Shown here piece by piece: positions 1-6,264 of a stretch of 11,089 bases of DNA. The position numbers and the translations under genes were made by a program. The stretch lies in the NCBI GenBank assembly GCA_011051425.1, contig DRLF01000253.1, forward strand, positions 1 through 11,089, given 5' to 3'. How positions within the stretch are numbered: the first letter of the stretch is position 1; the number at the start of each line of letters is the position of its first letter. Origin of the DNA: Thiolapillus brandeum. Its GTDB lineage: Bacteria; Pseudomonadota; Gammaproteobacteria; Chromatiales; Chromatiaceae. The notes below the pieces were generated by a model, which had not been told where the DNA came from, searched no databases, and saw nothing but the letters and a program-made list of their open reading frames with translations.

Positions 1-526
1 AAAACAGGACACGAATATGCCTGCGTGACGAAGCGGTCCTCCCCGGACGGAACAGGTTGGCATCCACACCATTCCTGATCACCTGCACGGGGAGTCCCGG
101 GGACAGGTACTGTCTGACCAGCCCTGCGGTAAACTCGCTGACCGCAACCAGCGCACTGGCACGCTTTACGGATCTTCGATACGCCCATAGCAGGTCGGTG
201 CGGTAGTGCAGTCTCTGCACGAACGTACTGTAGGGCCGCATGAATGCACCCAGCACATAGTTGTGAAAGGTTACGATGAGCGGCTTGTCACCCAGGGCGG
301 CAAACGCCGCGTACTCGGGCGTACAATGCACCAGTTCCGCATCCCTGCGCGACAGCAACGGCAGGAAAACCGGGAAATACTCCCATCGCGGATCATACGG
401 AACCAGCTCGTACCCCGGCACGGCATCCGCCAGTGCCCGGTGGACGATAATGGCCCCGCTGCCGCGAACCACGGGGCTGACAATCCGTACCTGGTTGTGC
501 GCCATCACCCCGAATTCCCCGGCCAT
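1..526 (-). CDS. Glycosyltransferase, family 4-like, N-terminal part (cut by window edge)
   Basis: The first 175 residues of a protein that continues beyond base 1. It resembles the N-terminal Rossmann domain and linker of GT-B retaining glycosyltransferases (GT4 group), which transfer a sugar from a nucleotide-sugar donor during cell-surface glycan synthesis at the inner face of the membrane. Visible signs are a first beta strand RIVSPVV (residues 14-20), a central strand LIVTFHNY (83-90), a helix-strand segment ALVAVSEFTAGLV (125-137) and the linker signature VIRNGVDANLFRPG (149-162), which in this family joins the acceptor and donor domains. The catalytic E-x7-E region lies outside the window. 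I chose ATG at 526 because GGGGA lies 5 bases upstream and AGGTGG 12 bases upstream. ATG at 505 (MAHNQVRIVSP) is a reasonable alternative. It follows the GT2 gene on the same strand after about 73 bases, so the two are probably co-transcribed. The substrate cannot be told. Confidence 0.82.
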   Translation of the reverse strand, partial: MAGEFGVMAHNQVRIVSPVVRGSGAIIVHRALADAVPGYELVPYDPRWEYFPVFLPLLSRRDAELVHCTPEYAAFAALGDKPLIVTFHNYVLGAFMRPYSTFVQRLHYRTDLLWAYRRSVKRASALVAVSEFTAGLVRQYLSPGLPVQVIRNGVDANLFRPGRTASSRRHIRVLF

Positions 527-599
527 GTAATTCCCCGACCACCTGCCGGGGCCCCGTACATGCCCTGTATTGCGGGTGACACGCTTTGCACCACTCCGT

Positions 600-1652
600 T
601 CAACTCAGACTGAACTGTTCAAGCAGGTTGAAAACAGGAGACCTGTACCTGAGCCGGAACAGGCACAACAGGTATACCTCCAGCAACTGATGCGGCCGGT
701 ACCGAACATACTGCTGAATCGGGGAATCCCTGAACGTTCGCCACATCCACTGGCCATAGCAGGCCGATTTGACCGCCACCCTCACCCACTGGTCGCCGAT
801 AATCTGCCGCTGGGCATGCCCGGAATATTTCTCCAGCAAGCCGATCAGCCAGCTTTCGATACGCCGGACCATCTCCCTGGTTTCCGGAATGGTCGGTTCC
901 CGTACTTTCAGATGGGCTTCAAGCTCGCCTGCAGTTGGCTCAAAACCGGCAGCCGCAAGATATTCACTTCTGACCCTGTGGGCGGATTGCACCTGTGTCG
1001 CATTGTATTTGTCGGACACCCGGTTTCTGTGCAGGCGATACCGGTGTACTACCGCGGGCACATTCCCGATACGTCCTTTCTGCGACATTCTTGCAAACAG
1101 GTGGTAGTCTTCCGCATAGGGGTAGTCTGCACTGTATCCTCCAAGCTCCTGCAACACCCTTGTCTCCATGATCACGGATGGATGCATGAACGGATTCTGG
1201 AACAGCATATAAACCCGGATATCCTCGTCATCAACCGGGTACCTGAAAGTCCGGTTCCGCAGGCGGCCGATGGTACGAAACCAGCCCCCGCACAGGACCA
1301 GTCGGTGTGCCTGCAGGTACTCCAGTTGCAGTAAAAATCGCCCGGGCAGTGCCACGTCATCATCATCCATGCGCGCAATATACTTCCCCCTGGCAACTTC
1401 CAGTCCCTTGTTCAGGCTTCGGGAGAGACCGATATTTTCATCATTCCTGATAATGCTGACTCTTCGGTCCCGCTCTGCGTAACGTTGCAGAATATCCGGG
1501 GAAGCGTCGCTGGAGCAGTCATCGACAATGATGAGTTCGATGTTCCGGAAACTCTGATCAAGTATGCTTTGTATCGCCAGCGGAAGGTACTTTTCATTAT
1601 TGTGCGCCGCCATGAGCACTGAAATATCGGGACTCCCGGCCTTGTCCGGCAT
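600..1652 (-). CDS. Glycosyltransferase family 2 (GT-A fold)
   Basis: An inverting GT-A glycosyltransferase that probably adds one sugar to a lipid-linked surface-glycan intermediate in the cytoplasm. The N-terminus has the family strand ISVLMAAHNNEKYL (residues 10-23), then the nucleotide-binding VDDCSSD (43-49), the metal-binding DXD region ARMDDDD (93-99) and the likely catalytic-base region YAEDYHLF (179-186). After about residue 210 the sequence is less conserved. It ends in a basic, hydrophobic segment (VYLLCLFRLRYR) that may touch the membrane. The length of 350 aa suits the family. The frame opens with GTG at 1658, but AGGAGG at 1662-1667 leaves only 3 bases to that codon and 9 bases to ATG at 1652, so the ATG is preferred. 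It lies upstream of the GT4-type gene, probably in one operon. Donor and acceptor are unknown. Confidence 0.88.
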   Translation of the reverse strand: MPDKAGSPDISVLMAAHNNEKYLPLAIQSILDQSFRNIELIIVDDCSSDASPDILQRYAERDRRVSIIRNDENIGLSRSLNKGLEVARGKYIARMDDDDVALPGRFLLQLEYLQAHRLVLCGGWFRTIGRLRNRTFRYPVDDEDIRVYMLFQNPFMHPSVIMETRVLQELGGYSADYPYAEDYHLFARMSQKGRIGNVPAVVHRYRLHRNRVSDKYNATQVQSAHRVRSEYLAAAGFEPTAGELEAHLKVREPTIPETREMVRRIESWLIGLLEKYSGHAQRQIIGDQWVRVAVKSACYGQWMWRTFRDSPIQQYVRYRPHQLLEVYLLCLFRLRYRSPVFNLLEQFSLS

Positions 1653-1660
1653 TGTCACAA

Positions 1661-1667
1661 ACCTCCT
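1661..1667 (-). promoter_or_regulatory. Strong Shine-Dalgarno of the GT2 gene
   Basis: On the minus strand this reads AGGAGGT, an essentially perfect match to the 16S anti-Shine-Dalgarno. It is 9 bases from ATG at 1652 and only 3 from the upstream in-frame GTG at 1658. It therefore decides the start in favour of the ATG. Confidence 0.75.
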
Positions 1668-1802
1668 GTATCAGAAACCAGTATACCCGGCCCGCAGCCC
1701 GCAGGTCCCACGGGAACGTCCGCCTGGCCCACAGGTCTGCCCGGGGATCGTCGCCCGGCAAACCGGCGGAAAACCCTTTCCGGTCAAATTCACCCGTAGA
1801 AC

Positions 1803-1835
1803 TGATTCGAGGCCGCCTATCGACCCCTCGAATCA
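1803..1835. repeat. Perfect 10-bp inverted repeat, possible operator or RNA hairpin
   Basis: TGATTCGAGG (1803-1812) is exactly reverse-complemented by CCTCGAATCA (1826-1835), with 13 bases between. The arms are perfect but the flanks do not extend the pairing. No T-run follows on either strand, so it does not look like a classical terminator. Its place between two divergent genes fits a regulator-binding dyad or a hairpin in the GT2 leader RNA. The function is inference. The symmetry is read directly from the sequence. Confidence 0.6.
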
Positions 1836-1875
1836 ATCACGTTACCCTTGTCCGCTGATGGTGTATCCACCCGGT

Positions 1876-1905
1876 ATTGTTCCTTGCACTGCATCGGCAT
1901 ATCAA
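1876..1905 (-). promoter_or_regulatory. Weak candidate sigma70 promoter toward the GT2 gene
   Basis: On the minus strand TTGATA (1905-1900) is followed after 18 bases by AACAAT (1881-1876). This matches the -35 consensus at 5 of 6 and the -10 consensus at 4 of 6 positions. The inverted repeat at 1803-1835 would lie some 40 bases downstream, in the leader. Such matches are common by chance, so this is tentative. Confidence 0.22.
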
Positions 1906-1959
1906 CCGGATTCACCAGCCTTTTTCAACCCCCTGTAACACCAGGCCCGGTGACCCGCC

Positions 1960-2730
1960 ATGTCGATTGCCGCAAAAGCAGGAAAACTGTCCCGAATCAC
2001 CTCCATCCCGCGCGCCCTGCTTTCCGGAACAAAATACCTGTTCATATTAAGCCATATGAGAAGCAGGTCCTCGGTACTTTCTCATGTTCTCGGGAGCAAT
2101 CCCGGCATTTGCGGCTACCGGGAGCTGCAGTTTTCCTACCGGGGCAGAATATCCCTGATGAAAATGCAAATCAGGCTGCTATTCAGTGATCCGGTCTGTG
2201 AACCGGGCGACCAGTATCTGCTCGACAAGATCCTGCACAACTACTACCTGTTTTCAGACAGGGCTTTTGAACTGGCCAGGCCGAAAGTCATCTTCCTGCT
2301 GCGGAAACCTGAGCACACCATCAAAAGTATAATAAAGATGGGCCATATTACCGGCATAGACTGGTACAAGGATCCCGTGGAAGCTACGGAATATTATTGC
2401 AGCAGACTGTCGGGACTGGAAGAATATGCCCGCAAATTCGGAACAGGGAACCTCTTTATAGACTCGGAAGACCTTGTGGACAACACAGACCACACTCTGC
2501 ACAGGCTGACCAAATGGCTGAATCTGGAAGTACCCCTTGACAACAGGTACTCTATTTTCCCCGATACAGGGCGCCCCGGATACGGAGATCCTTCAAACAA
2601 TATACGATCCGGAATGATCAGGAACTTCGAAGGTTCTGACAATATAACGCTCCCCCCGGAAACCCTGGATCGGGCAACCGGCTCCTATGAGAAATGCAGA
2701 AACCTGCTGCTGCGCAAGGTCACCTGTTAG
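1960..2730 (+). CDS. Sulfotransferase-like protein (PAPS-dependent fold)
   Basis: A 256-residue protein of the P-loop sulfotransferase type, which moves sulfate from PAPS to a hydroxyl, here probably on a sugar of the neighbouring glycan. The N-terminal strand-loop-helix YLFILSHMRSRSSVLSHVL (26-44) matches the family's 5'-phosphosulfate loop, normally of RSGTT/RSGST type. It is followed by ICGYRELQ (50-57). The strand and helix VIFLLRKPEHTIKSIIK (110-126) match the 3'-phosphate site, with R115 and S123 as likely contacts. GDPS (209-212) resembles a C-terminal motif seen in bacterial members. One oddity is that the loop glycine is replaced by arginine (R36). No signal peptide is seen. The start has no clear Shine-Dalgarno, so it is less certain than the frame. 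It lies opposite to the glycosyltransferases and flippase, and its GC is clearly lower than that of the pil genes, suggesting separate acquisition. Confidence 0.75.
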   Translation: MSIAAKAGKLSRITSIPRALLSGTKYLFILSHMRSRSSVLSHVLGSNPGICGYRELQFSYRGRISLMKMQIRLLFSDPVCEPGDQYLLDKILHNYYLFSDRAFELARPKVIFLLRKPEHTIKSIIKMGHITGIDWYKDPVEATEYYCSRLSGLEEYARKFGTGNLFIDSEDLVDNTDHTLHRLTKWLNLEVPLDNRYSIFPDTGRPGYGDPSNNIRSGMIRNFEGSDNITLPPETLDRATGSYEKCRNLLLRKVTC

Positions 2731-2753
2731 CGCCTGTTAACACTTCCCGAACG

Positions 2754-2788
2754 GGCACTGCCGGGGCTCTGGTTCGGCCCGGAGTGCC
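2754..2788. terminator. Stem-loop between convergent genes, probable bidirectional terminator
   Basis: GGCACT (2754-2759) pairs with AGTGCC (2783-2788), and CCGGG (2761-2765) pairs with CCCGG (2778-2782). This gives an 11-bp, very GC-rich stem with one bulged G (2760) and a 12-base loop. It starts 23 bases after the sulfotransferase stop and ends 3 bases before the flippase stop. There is no clean T-run on either side, so termination efficiency is uncertain, but its position between converging genes fits a shared terminator. Confidence 0.5.
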
Positions 2789-2791
2789 GGG

Positions 2792-4114
2792 TCATCTTAT
2801 TGCAAACAGGATGGAGGCATGAACACCTGTTCTTTTCACCACACGCATGTACAACCATGCGTTCCAGGCGATCATGGATACCGCCGTTGCAACGGCGGCA
2901 CCCGGGATGCCGTAAAGGGGTATCAATAATGCATTCAGAAGCAGGTTAAGTAGCACAGTACACACCCGGACGAACAGGCCGCCATGGTGGTCGCCGGTAA
3001 GATCCGTGAGGTATCCAACCGACCCGAATCCCACGTTAAACAGCTGACCGATGACCAGGATATACAGGGCTCCCCTGGCCGCCTCGAACTCCATGCCGAA
3101 AAGGGACAGAAACCACCGGCCGGACACCAGCAGGGCGCCACAGAGGATCAACGAAGGCCAGAACATCAGGTGCGCCAGCACCCTGGCGATGTTCTGCATT
3201 TCTTCCGGTTTGTCCTGCGCATACAGCCCGGCGTAGGCAGGCGCCGCCAGCATGTTTCCCGCAACCAGGATAAACGACACCAGGCTGGACAGTTTGCTCG
3301 CCGCCGAGTAAATGCCTGCCTCCGGGGCACCCACCATAAGACCGATCATGATCACGTCTGAATTGACCATCACCAGGTGCGACGCGGAGATCAGCATTAG
3401 CGGCAACGATACGCCCAGCCATTCCGGGGCCTTTTGCGCGCCTCCTGTTATACCCGGGTTTTGTTTCGTATAGCTGTCCAGGCGCACACCCAGGAGCACG
3501 ATGGCGGCAAGAATCGCCACCACGTTACTGAATATCACCACAGGCACACCCAGGCCAACCGGGAGCAGGTAGTGTGCGGCGGCTACCAGTGCGATAAAGA
3601 TACCGGGACGCAGCAGCTGCTCAGTGCCTGTGGACAACAGGATACGACGCTCGGCACGCGCCCACTGGACAAACAGTGCAAACAGCGGGGACACGATCCC
3701 AAGACCGGCTGCTGCCATGAAGGCATCGGCGTAGGCATAGTCGTAAAAAGAGCTCACCCAGCCAGTCAATAACATCAGGAACCCCAGGCCAACGCCGCCC
3801 AGGATCACCATCTTCCGGCTCCAGCCGGTGAAGCCGCGCAGACCATCTGTATTGCCGGTGGAAAGATATTGCGGGATAAAACGAATCGACGCGGAAGGCA
3901 GTCCCATGCCGGCAAGCAAGGTCAAAACGCTCACCACCGCCAGGACGAAGGCCAGCACCCCGTACTGCTCGACGCCCAGCCAGCGCGCCAGCAGAATCTG
4001 GGACAGGTAGCCAACCAGCGCACCGGACAGGTATACCGACAGGGCCATAGCCCCACCCGAAACGATACTCCTTACACCCAGTCCGGGCTGTTTTCCACCG
4101 CTCATAAAAACCAT
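2792..4114 (-). CDS. Polysaccharide flippase, Wzx-like (MOP superfamily)
   Basis: A 440-residue inner-membrane protein that should flip lipid-linked glycan units from the cytoplasmic to the periplasmic face before polymerisation. The sequence is a series of hydrophobic segments typical of the 12-14 helix MOP fold. Examples lie near residues 20-45, 52-72, 102-120, 132-150, 171-185, 189-210, 236-262, 270-292, 312-332, 345-365, 384-402 and 404-424. The segment NSDVIMIGLMVGAPEAGIYSA (251-271) is characteristic of Wzx/oligosaccharide flippases, and early residues ARWLGVEQYG (43-52) match the family's first loop. Length is normal. ATG at 4114 is chosen because AAGGG (4120-4124) lies 5 bases upstream. 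ATG at 4105 would be 14 bases away. It is divergent from pilB and convergent with the sulfotransferase, and probably serves the same glycan as the two glycosyltransferases. MurJ is less likely given the context. Confidence 0.87.
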   Translation of the reverse strand: MVFMSGGKQPGLGVRSIVSGGAMALSVYLSGALVGYLSQILLARWLGVEQYGVLAFVLAVVSVLTLLAGMGLPSASIRFIPQYLSTGNTDGLRGFTGWSRKMVILGGVGLGFLMLLTGWVSSFYDYAYADAFMAAAGLGIVSPLFALFVQWARAERRILLSTGTEQLLRPGIFIALVAAAHYLLPVGLGVPVVIFSNVVAILAAIVLLGVRLDSYTKQNPGITGGAQKAPEWLGVSLPLMLISASHLVMVNSDVIMIGLMVGAPEAGIYSAASKLSSLVSFILVAGNMLAAPAYAGLYAQDKPEEMQNIARVLAHLMFWPSLILCGALLVSGRWFLSLFGMEFEAARGALYILVIGQLFNVGFGSVGYLTDLTGDHHGGLFVRVCTVLLNLLLNALLIPLYGIPGAAVATAVSMIAWNAWLYMRVVKRTGVHASILFAIR

Positions 4115-4468
4115 TTATACCCTTGAGAAAACAACCTTCCCCGGGCCATCCACACATTGAAACGGGGCGCCGGGGCAGTCCGCTGAGAACCGGTACTTCC
4201 CGGACCCGGATGCCCGCGTGTGAAGCTATGGAAAACAGCGGCTTCACCATCTGTCCAACCGGTACCCGGGCAACCTGAACAAGCCCCTCTGCACACGGAA
4301 TACCCGGAACAGTTATTCAAGAATCAAGCCAGCGATGTCGGGAGCTTCATAAGCGCCTGCTTTGGCCGCTCATACTACGGATACCGGTAAAGTTTTCACT
4401 GTATATGACGAAAATCTATGCAGCCCAGCTCTTTACAGAAATTCCCGCAAGCGGAAAGCAGGATCGGA

Positions 4469-4497
4469 TTGAAAATGGCGACCAAAATAGTTAAATT
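4469..4497 (+). promoter_or_regulatory. Candidate sigma70-type promoter for pilB
   Basis: TTGAAA (4469-4474) and TAAATT (4492-4497) are separated by exactly 17 bases. They match the -35 and -10 consensus at 5 of 6 and 4 of 6 positions and lie in an AT-rich stretch. Transcription would begin near 4504, about 40 bases before the pilB start. No sigma54 -24/-12 pair with correct spacing was found. Confidence 0.45.
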
Positions 4498-4528
4498 GCG
4501 CACTGGATCACGGATGTCCATATTTAAT

Positions 4529-4534
4529 AAGGAT
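4529..4534 (+). promoter_or_regulatory. pilB ribosome-binding site, long spacing
   Basis: AAGGAT is the only Shine-Dalgarno-like hexamer before the pilB ATG and lies 11 bases from it, longer than the usual 5-9. The intervening bases are T-rich. No better start codon exists nearby, so ATG at 4546 is kept. Confidence 0.45.
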
Positions 4535-4545
4535 ATTTTCCTCTA

Positions 4546-6261
4546 ATGGTTACTTCTAGCCCCGTATCACAACTGAGCGGCCTGGCGAAACGCCTGGTCC
4601 TGGACGGCCTGCTGGCTGAAGAACTGGCTACGGAAGCCCAGCAAAAGGCACTGAAAAGCCGGGAACCGCTGGTCACCTACCTGGTTGAGAACAAGCTGCT
4701 GGCCAGTTCCGACATTGCCGCGTCTGCCTGCCAGGAATTTGGCGTTCCGCTGTTCGATCTCGCTGCCATGGAGCTTGAAAACGCGCCGATTTCCCTGGTC
4801 GATGAAAAACTGATTCGCCAGCATCACACGCTGCCCCTGTTCAAACGCGGCAACCGTCTGTTCGTCGCGGTATCCGACCCGACCAACCTGCAGGCGCTGG
4901 ACGAAATCAAGTTTCATACCGGCATCAGTACGGAAACCATCCTGGTCGAAGAAGACAAACTGACCAAGGCCATCGACCAGGCGCTGGACTCGGCGGACTC
5001 GTCCATGTCGGACCTCCTCGACGAGGACCTGGACAACCTGGATATCACCAGTGGCGATGAAGACGACAACCGTGATGACAGCATGGACCCGGATATCGAC
5101 GATACGCCGGTGGTCCGCTTCGTCAACAAGGTGCTGCTGGACGCTATCAACAAGGGTGCCTCGGATATCCACATCGAGCCCTACGAAAAAAGTTTCCGTA
5201 TCCGCTTCCGGCAGGACGGCGTCTTGATGGAAGTCGCATCACCCCCGCTTACCATGGCGACACGGCTGGTCTCGCGCATCAAGGTCATGAGCAAGATGGA
5301 CATTGCGGAACGCCGCAAACCCCAGGACGGCCGCATCAAGATGGCGCTGTCCAAGAAACGTGCGATTGATTTTCGTGTCAACAGCTGCCCCACGCTGTTT
5401 GGGGAAAAAGTGGTACTGCGTATCCTGGATCCGACCAGCGCACAGCTGGGTATCGATGCACTGGGTTACGAAGAGGACCAGAAGAAAATCTACCTCGACA
5501 ACCTCAACAAACCCTACGGCATGATCCTGGTAACCGGCCCTACCGGTTCCGGTAAAACCGTTTCCCTGTACACCGGGCTGAACATCCTGAACACAGCGGA
5601 CCGCAATATCTCCACCTGCGAAGACCCGGTGGAAATCAACCTGTCGGGCATCAACCAGTGCCACATGAACCCCAAGGCGGGGTTGACCTTTGCCAGCGCG
5701 CTGCGCGCTTTCCTGCGCCAGGACCCGGACATCATCATGGTGGGTGAGATTCGTGACCTGGAAACGGCTGAGATCGCCATCAAGGCGGCGCAGACCGGGC
5801 ACATGGTCATGTCCACCCTGCATACCAACGACGCACCGCAGACACTGACCCGACTGGCCAACATGGGCGTGCCGCCCTACAACATCGCTTCGTCGGTTAA
5901 CCTCATCATCGCCCAGCGGCTGGCTCGGCGGCTGTGTGAGCACTGCAAGAAGCAGGTGGATATCCCCAGGGAAGCCCTGCTGGAAGAAGGGTTCGCGGAA
6001 GACGAAGTCTCCGAACTGAAAATCTACGGCCCGGTCGGTTGTGACCACTGTGCGGAAGGCTACAAGGGGCGCGTCGGCATCTACCAGGTCATGCCGGTTT
6101 CCGAGGCGATGGGCCGCATCATTATGGAGAACGGCAACGCAATGCAACTGGCGGACCAGGCCCGTAAGGAAGGCGTCGCTGATCTGAGGGAATCCGGGCT
6201 GAAAAAAGTCCGTGACGGTATCACCAGCCTGGAAGAAATCAACCGAGTAACCAAGGACTAG
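4546..6261 (+). CDS. pilB: Type IV pilus assembly ATPase PilB
   Basis: The hexameric cytoplasmic ATPase that powers pilus extension through PilC. It has 571 residues, matching the family (about 566-575). The N-terminal T2SSE_N/MshEN-type domain covers roughly residues 20-145, followed by a strongly acidic linker (148-186, 18 Asp or Glu of 39). The ATPase core has Walker A GPTGSGKT (331-338), an Asp box around SALRAFLRQDPD (384-395), Walker B IIMVGE (396-401) with E401 as likely catalytic base, and the His box TGHMVMSTLHTND (417-429). The zinc tetracysteine C464-x2-C467 with C499-x2-C502 is intact, a mark of extension ATPases that is absent from the retraction ATPase PilT. It is the first gene of pilBCD and ends 3 bases before pilC. 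A GspE or MshE identity is less likely because pilC and pilD follow directly without gsp or msh genes. Confidence 0.97.
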   Translation: MVTSSPVSQLSGLAKRLVLDGLLAEELATEAQQKALKSREPLVTYLVENKLLASSDIAASACQEFGVPLFDLAAMELENAPISLVDEKLIRQHHTLPLFKRGNRLFVAVSDPTNLQALDEIKFHTGISTETILVEEDKLTKAIDQALDSADSSMSDLLDEDLDNLDITSGDEDDNRDDSMDPDIDDTPVVRFVNKVLLDAINKGASDIHIEPYEKSFRIRFRQDGVLMEVASPPLTMATRLVSRIKVMSKMDIAERRKPQDGRIKMALSKKRAIDFRVNSCPTLFGEKVVLRILDPTSAQLGIDALGYEEDQKKIYLDNLNKPYGMILVTGPTGSGKTVSLYTGLNILNTADRNISTCEDPVEINLSGINQCHMNPKAGLTFASALRAFLRQDPDIIMVGEIRDLETAEIAIKAAQTGHMVMSTLHTNDAPQTLTRLANMGVPPYNIASSVNLIIAQRLARRLCEHCKKQVDIPREALLEEGFAEDEVSELKIYGPVGCDHCAEGYKGRVGIYQVMPVSEAMGRIIMENGNAMQLADQARKEGVADLRESGLKKVRDGITSLEEINRVTKD

Positions 6262-6264
6262 ACC

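Larger units (their letters stand above)
1653..1959. other. Divergent intergenic region, GT2 gene / sulfotransferase gene
   Basis: About 307 bases without a supportable gene. It contains the GT2 ribosome-binding site, a perfect 10-bp inverted repeat (1803-1835) and one weak candidate promoter toward the GT2 gene. Short open frames here lack ribosome-binding sites and recognisable sequence. No convincing promoter toward the sulfotransferase was found. Confidence 0.6.
4115..4545. other. Divergent intergenic region, flippase gene / pilB
   Basis: A stretch of 431 bases without a supportable gene. It becomes AT-rich toward pilB. It carries the flippase ribosome-binding site (4120-4124, minus), a good candidate pilB promoter (4469-4497) and a loose pilB ribosome-binding site. 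No pilin gene is found here, although pilA lies next to pilB in some pseudomonads. No tRNA-like cloverleaf was seen. Confidence 0.6.

Noticed and set aside
1597..1836. A 79-codon minus-strand frame upstream of and overlapping the GT2 start
   Set aside because: It overlaps the GT2 coding start in another frame, contains the GT2 ribosome-binding site within it and has no family resemblance.
3621..4250. A 209-codon minus-strand frame overlapping the flippase start
   Set aside because: It is a shifted-frame shadow of the flippase. The in-frame protein has clear membrane helices and a proper ribosome-binding site, whereas this one does not look like a natural protein.
4405..4494. A 29-codon open frame upstream of pilB starting MTKIYAAQLF
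   Set aside because: It has no Shine-Dalgarno and overlaps the candidate pilB promoter. Nothing in it is recognisable, so a small leader peptide is not supported.
4478..4500. Possible sigma54 site before pilB (TGGC ... TTGC)
   Set aside because: The GG and GC elements are not 10 bases apart, so the -24/-12 rule is not met. The sigma70-like pair explains the region better.
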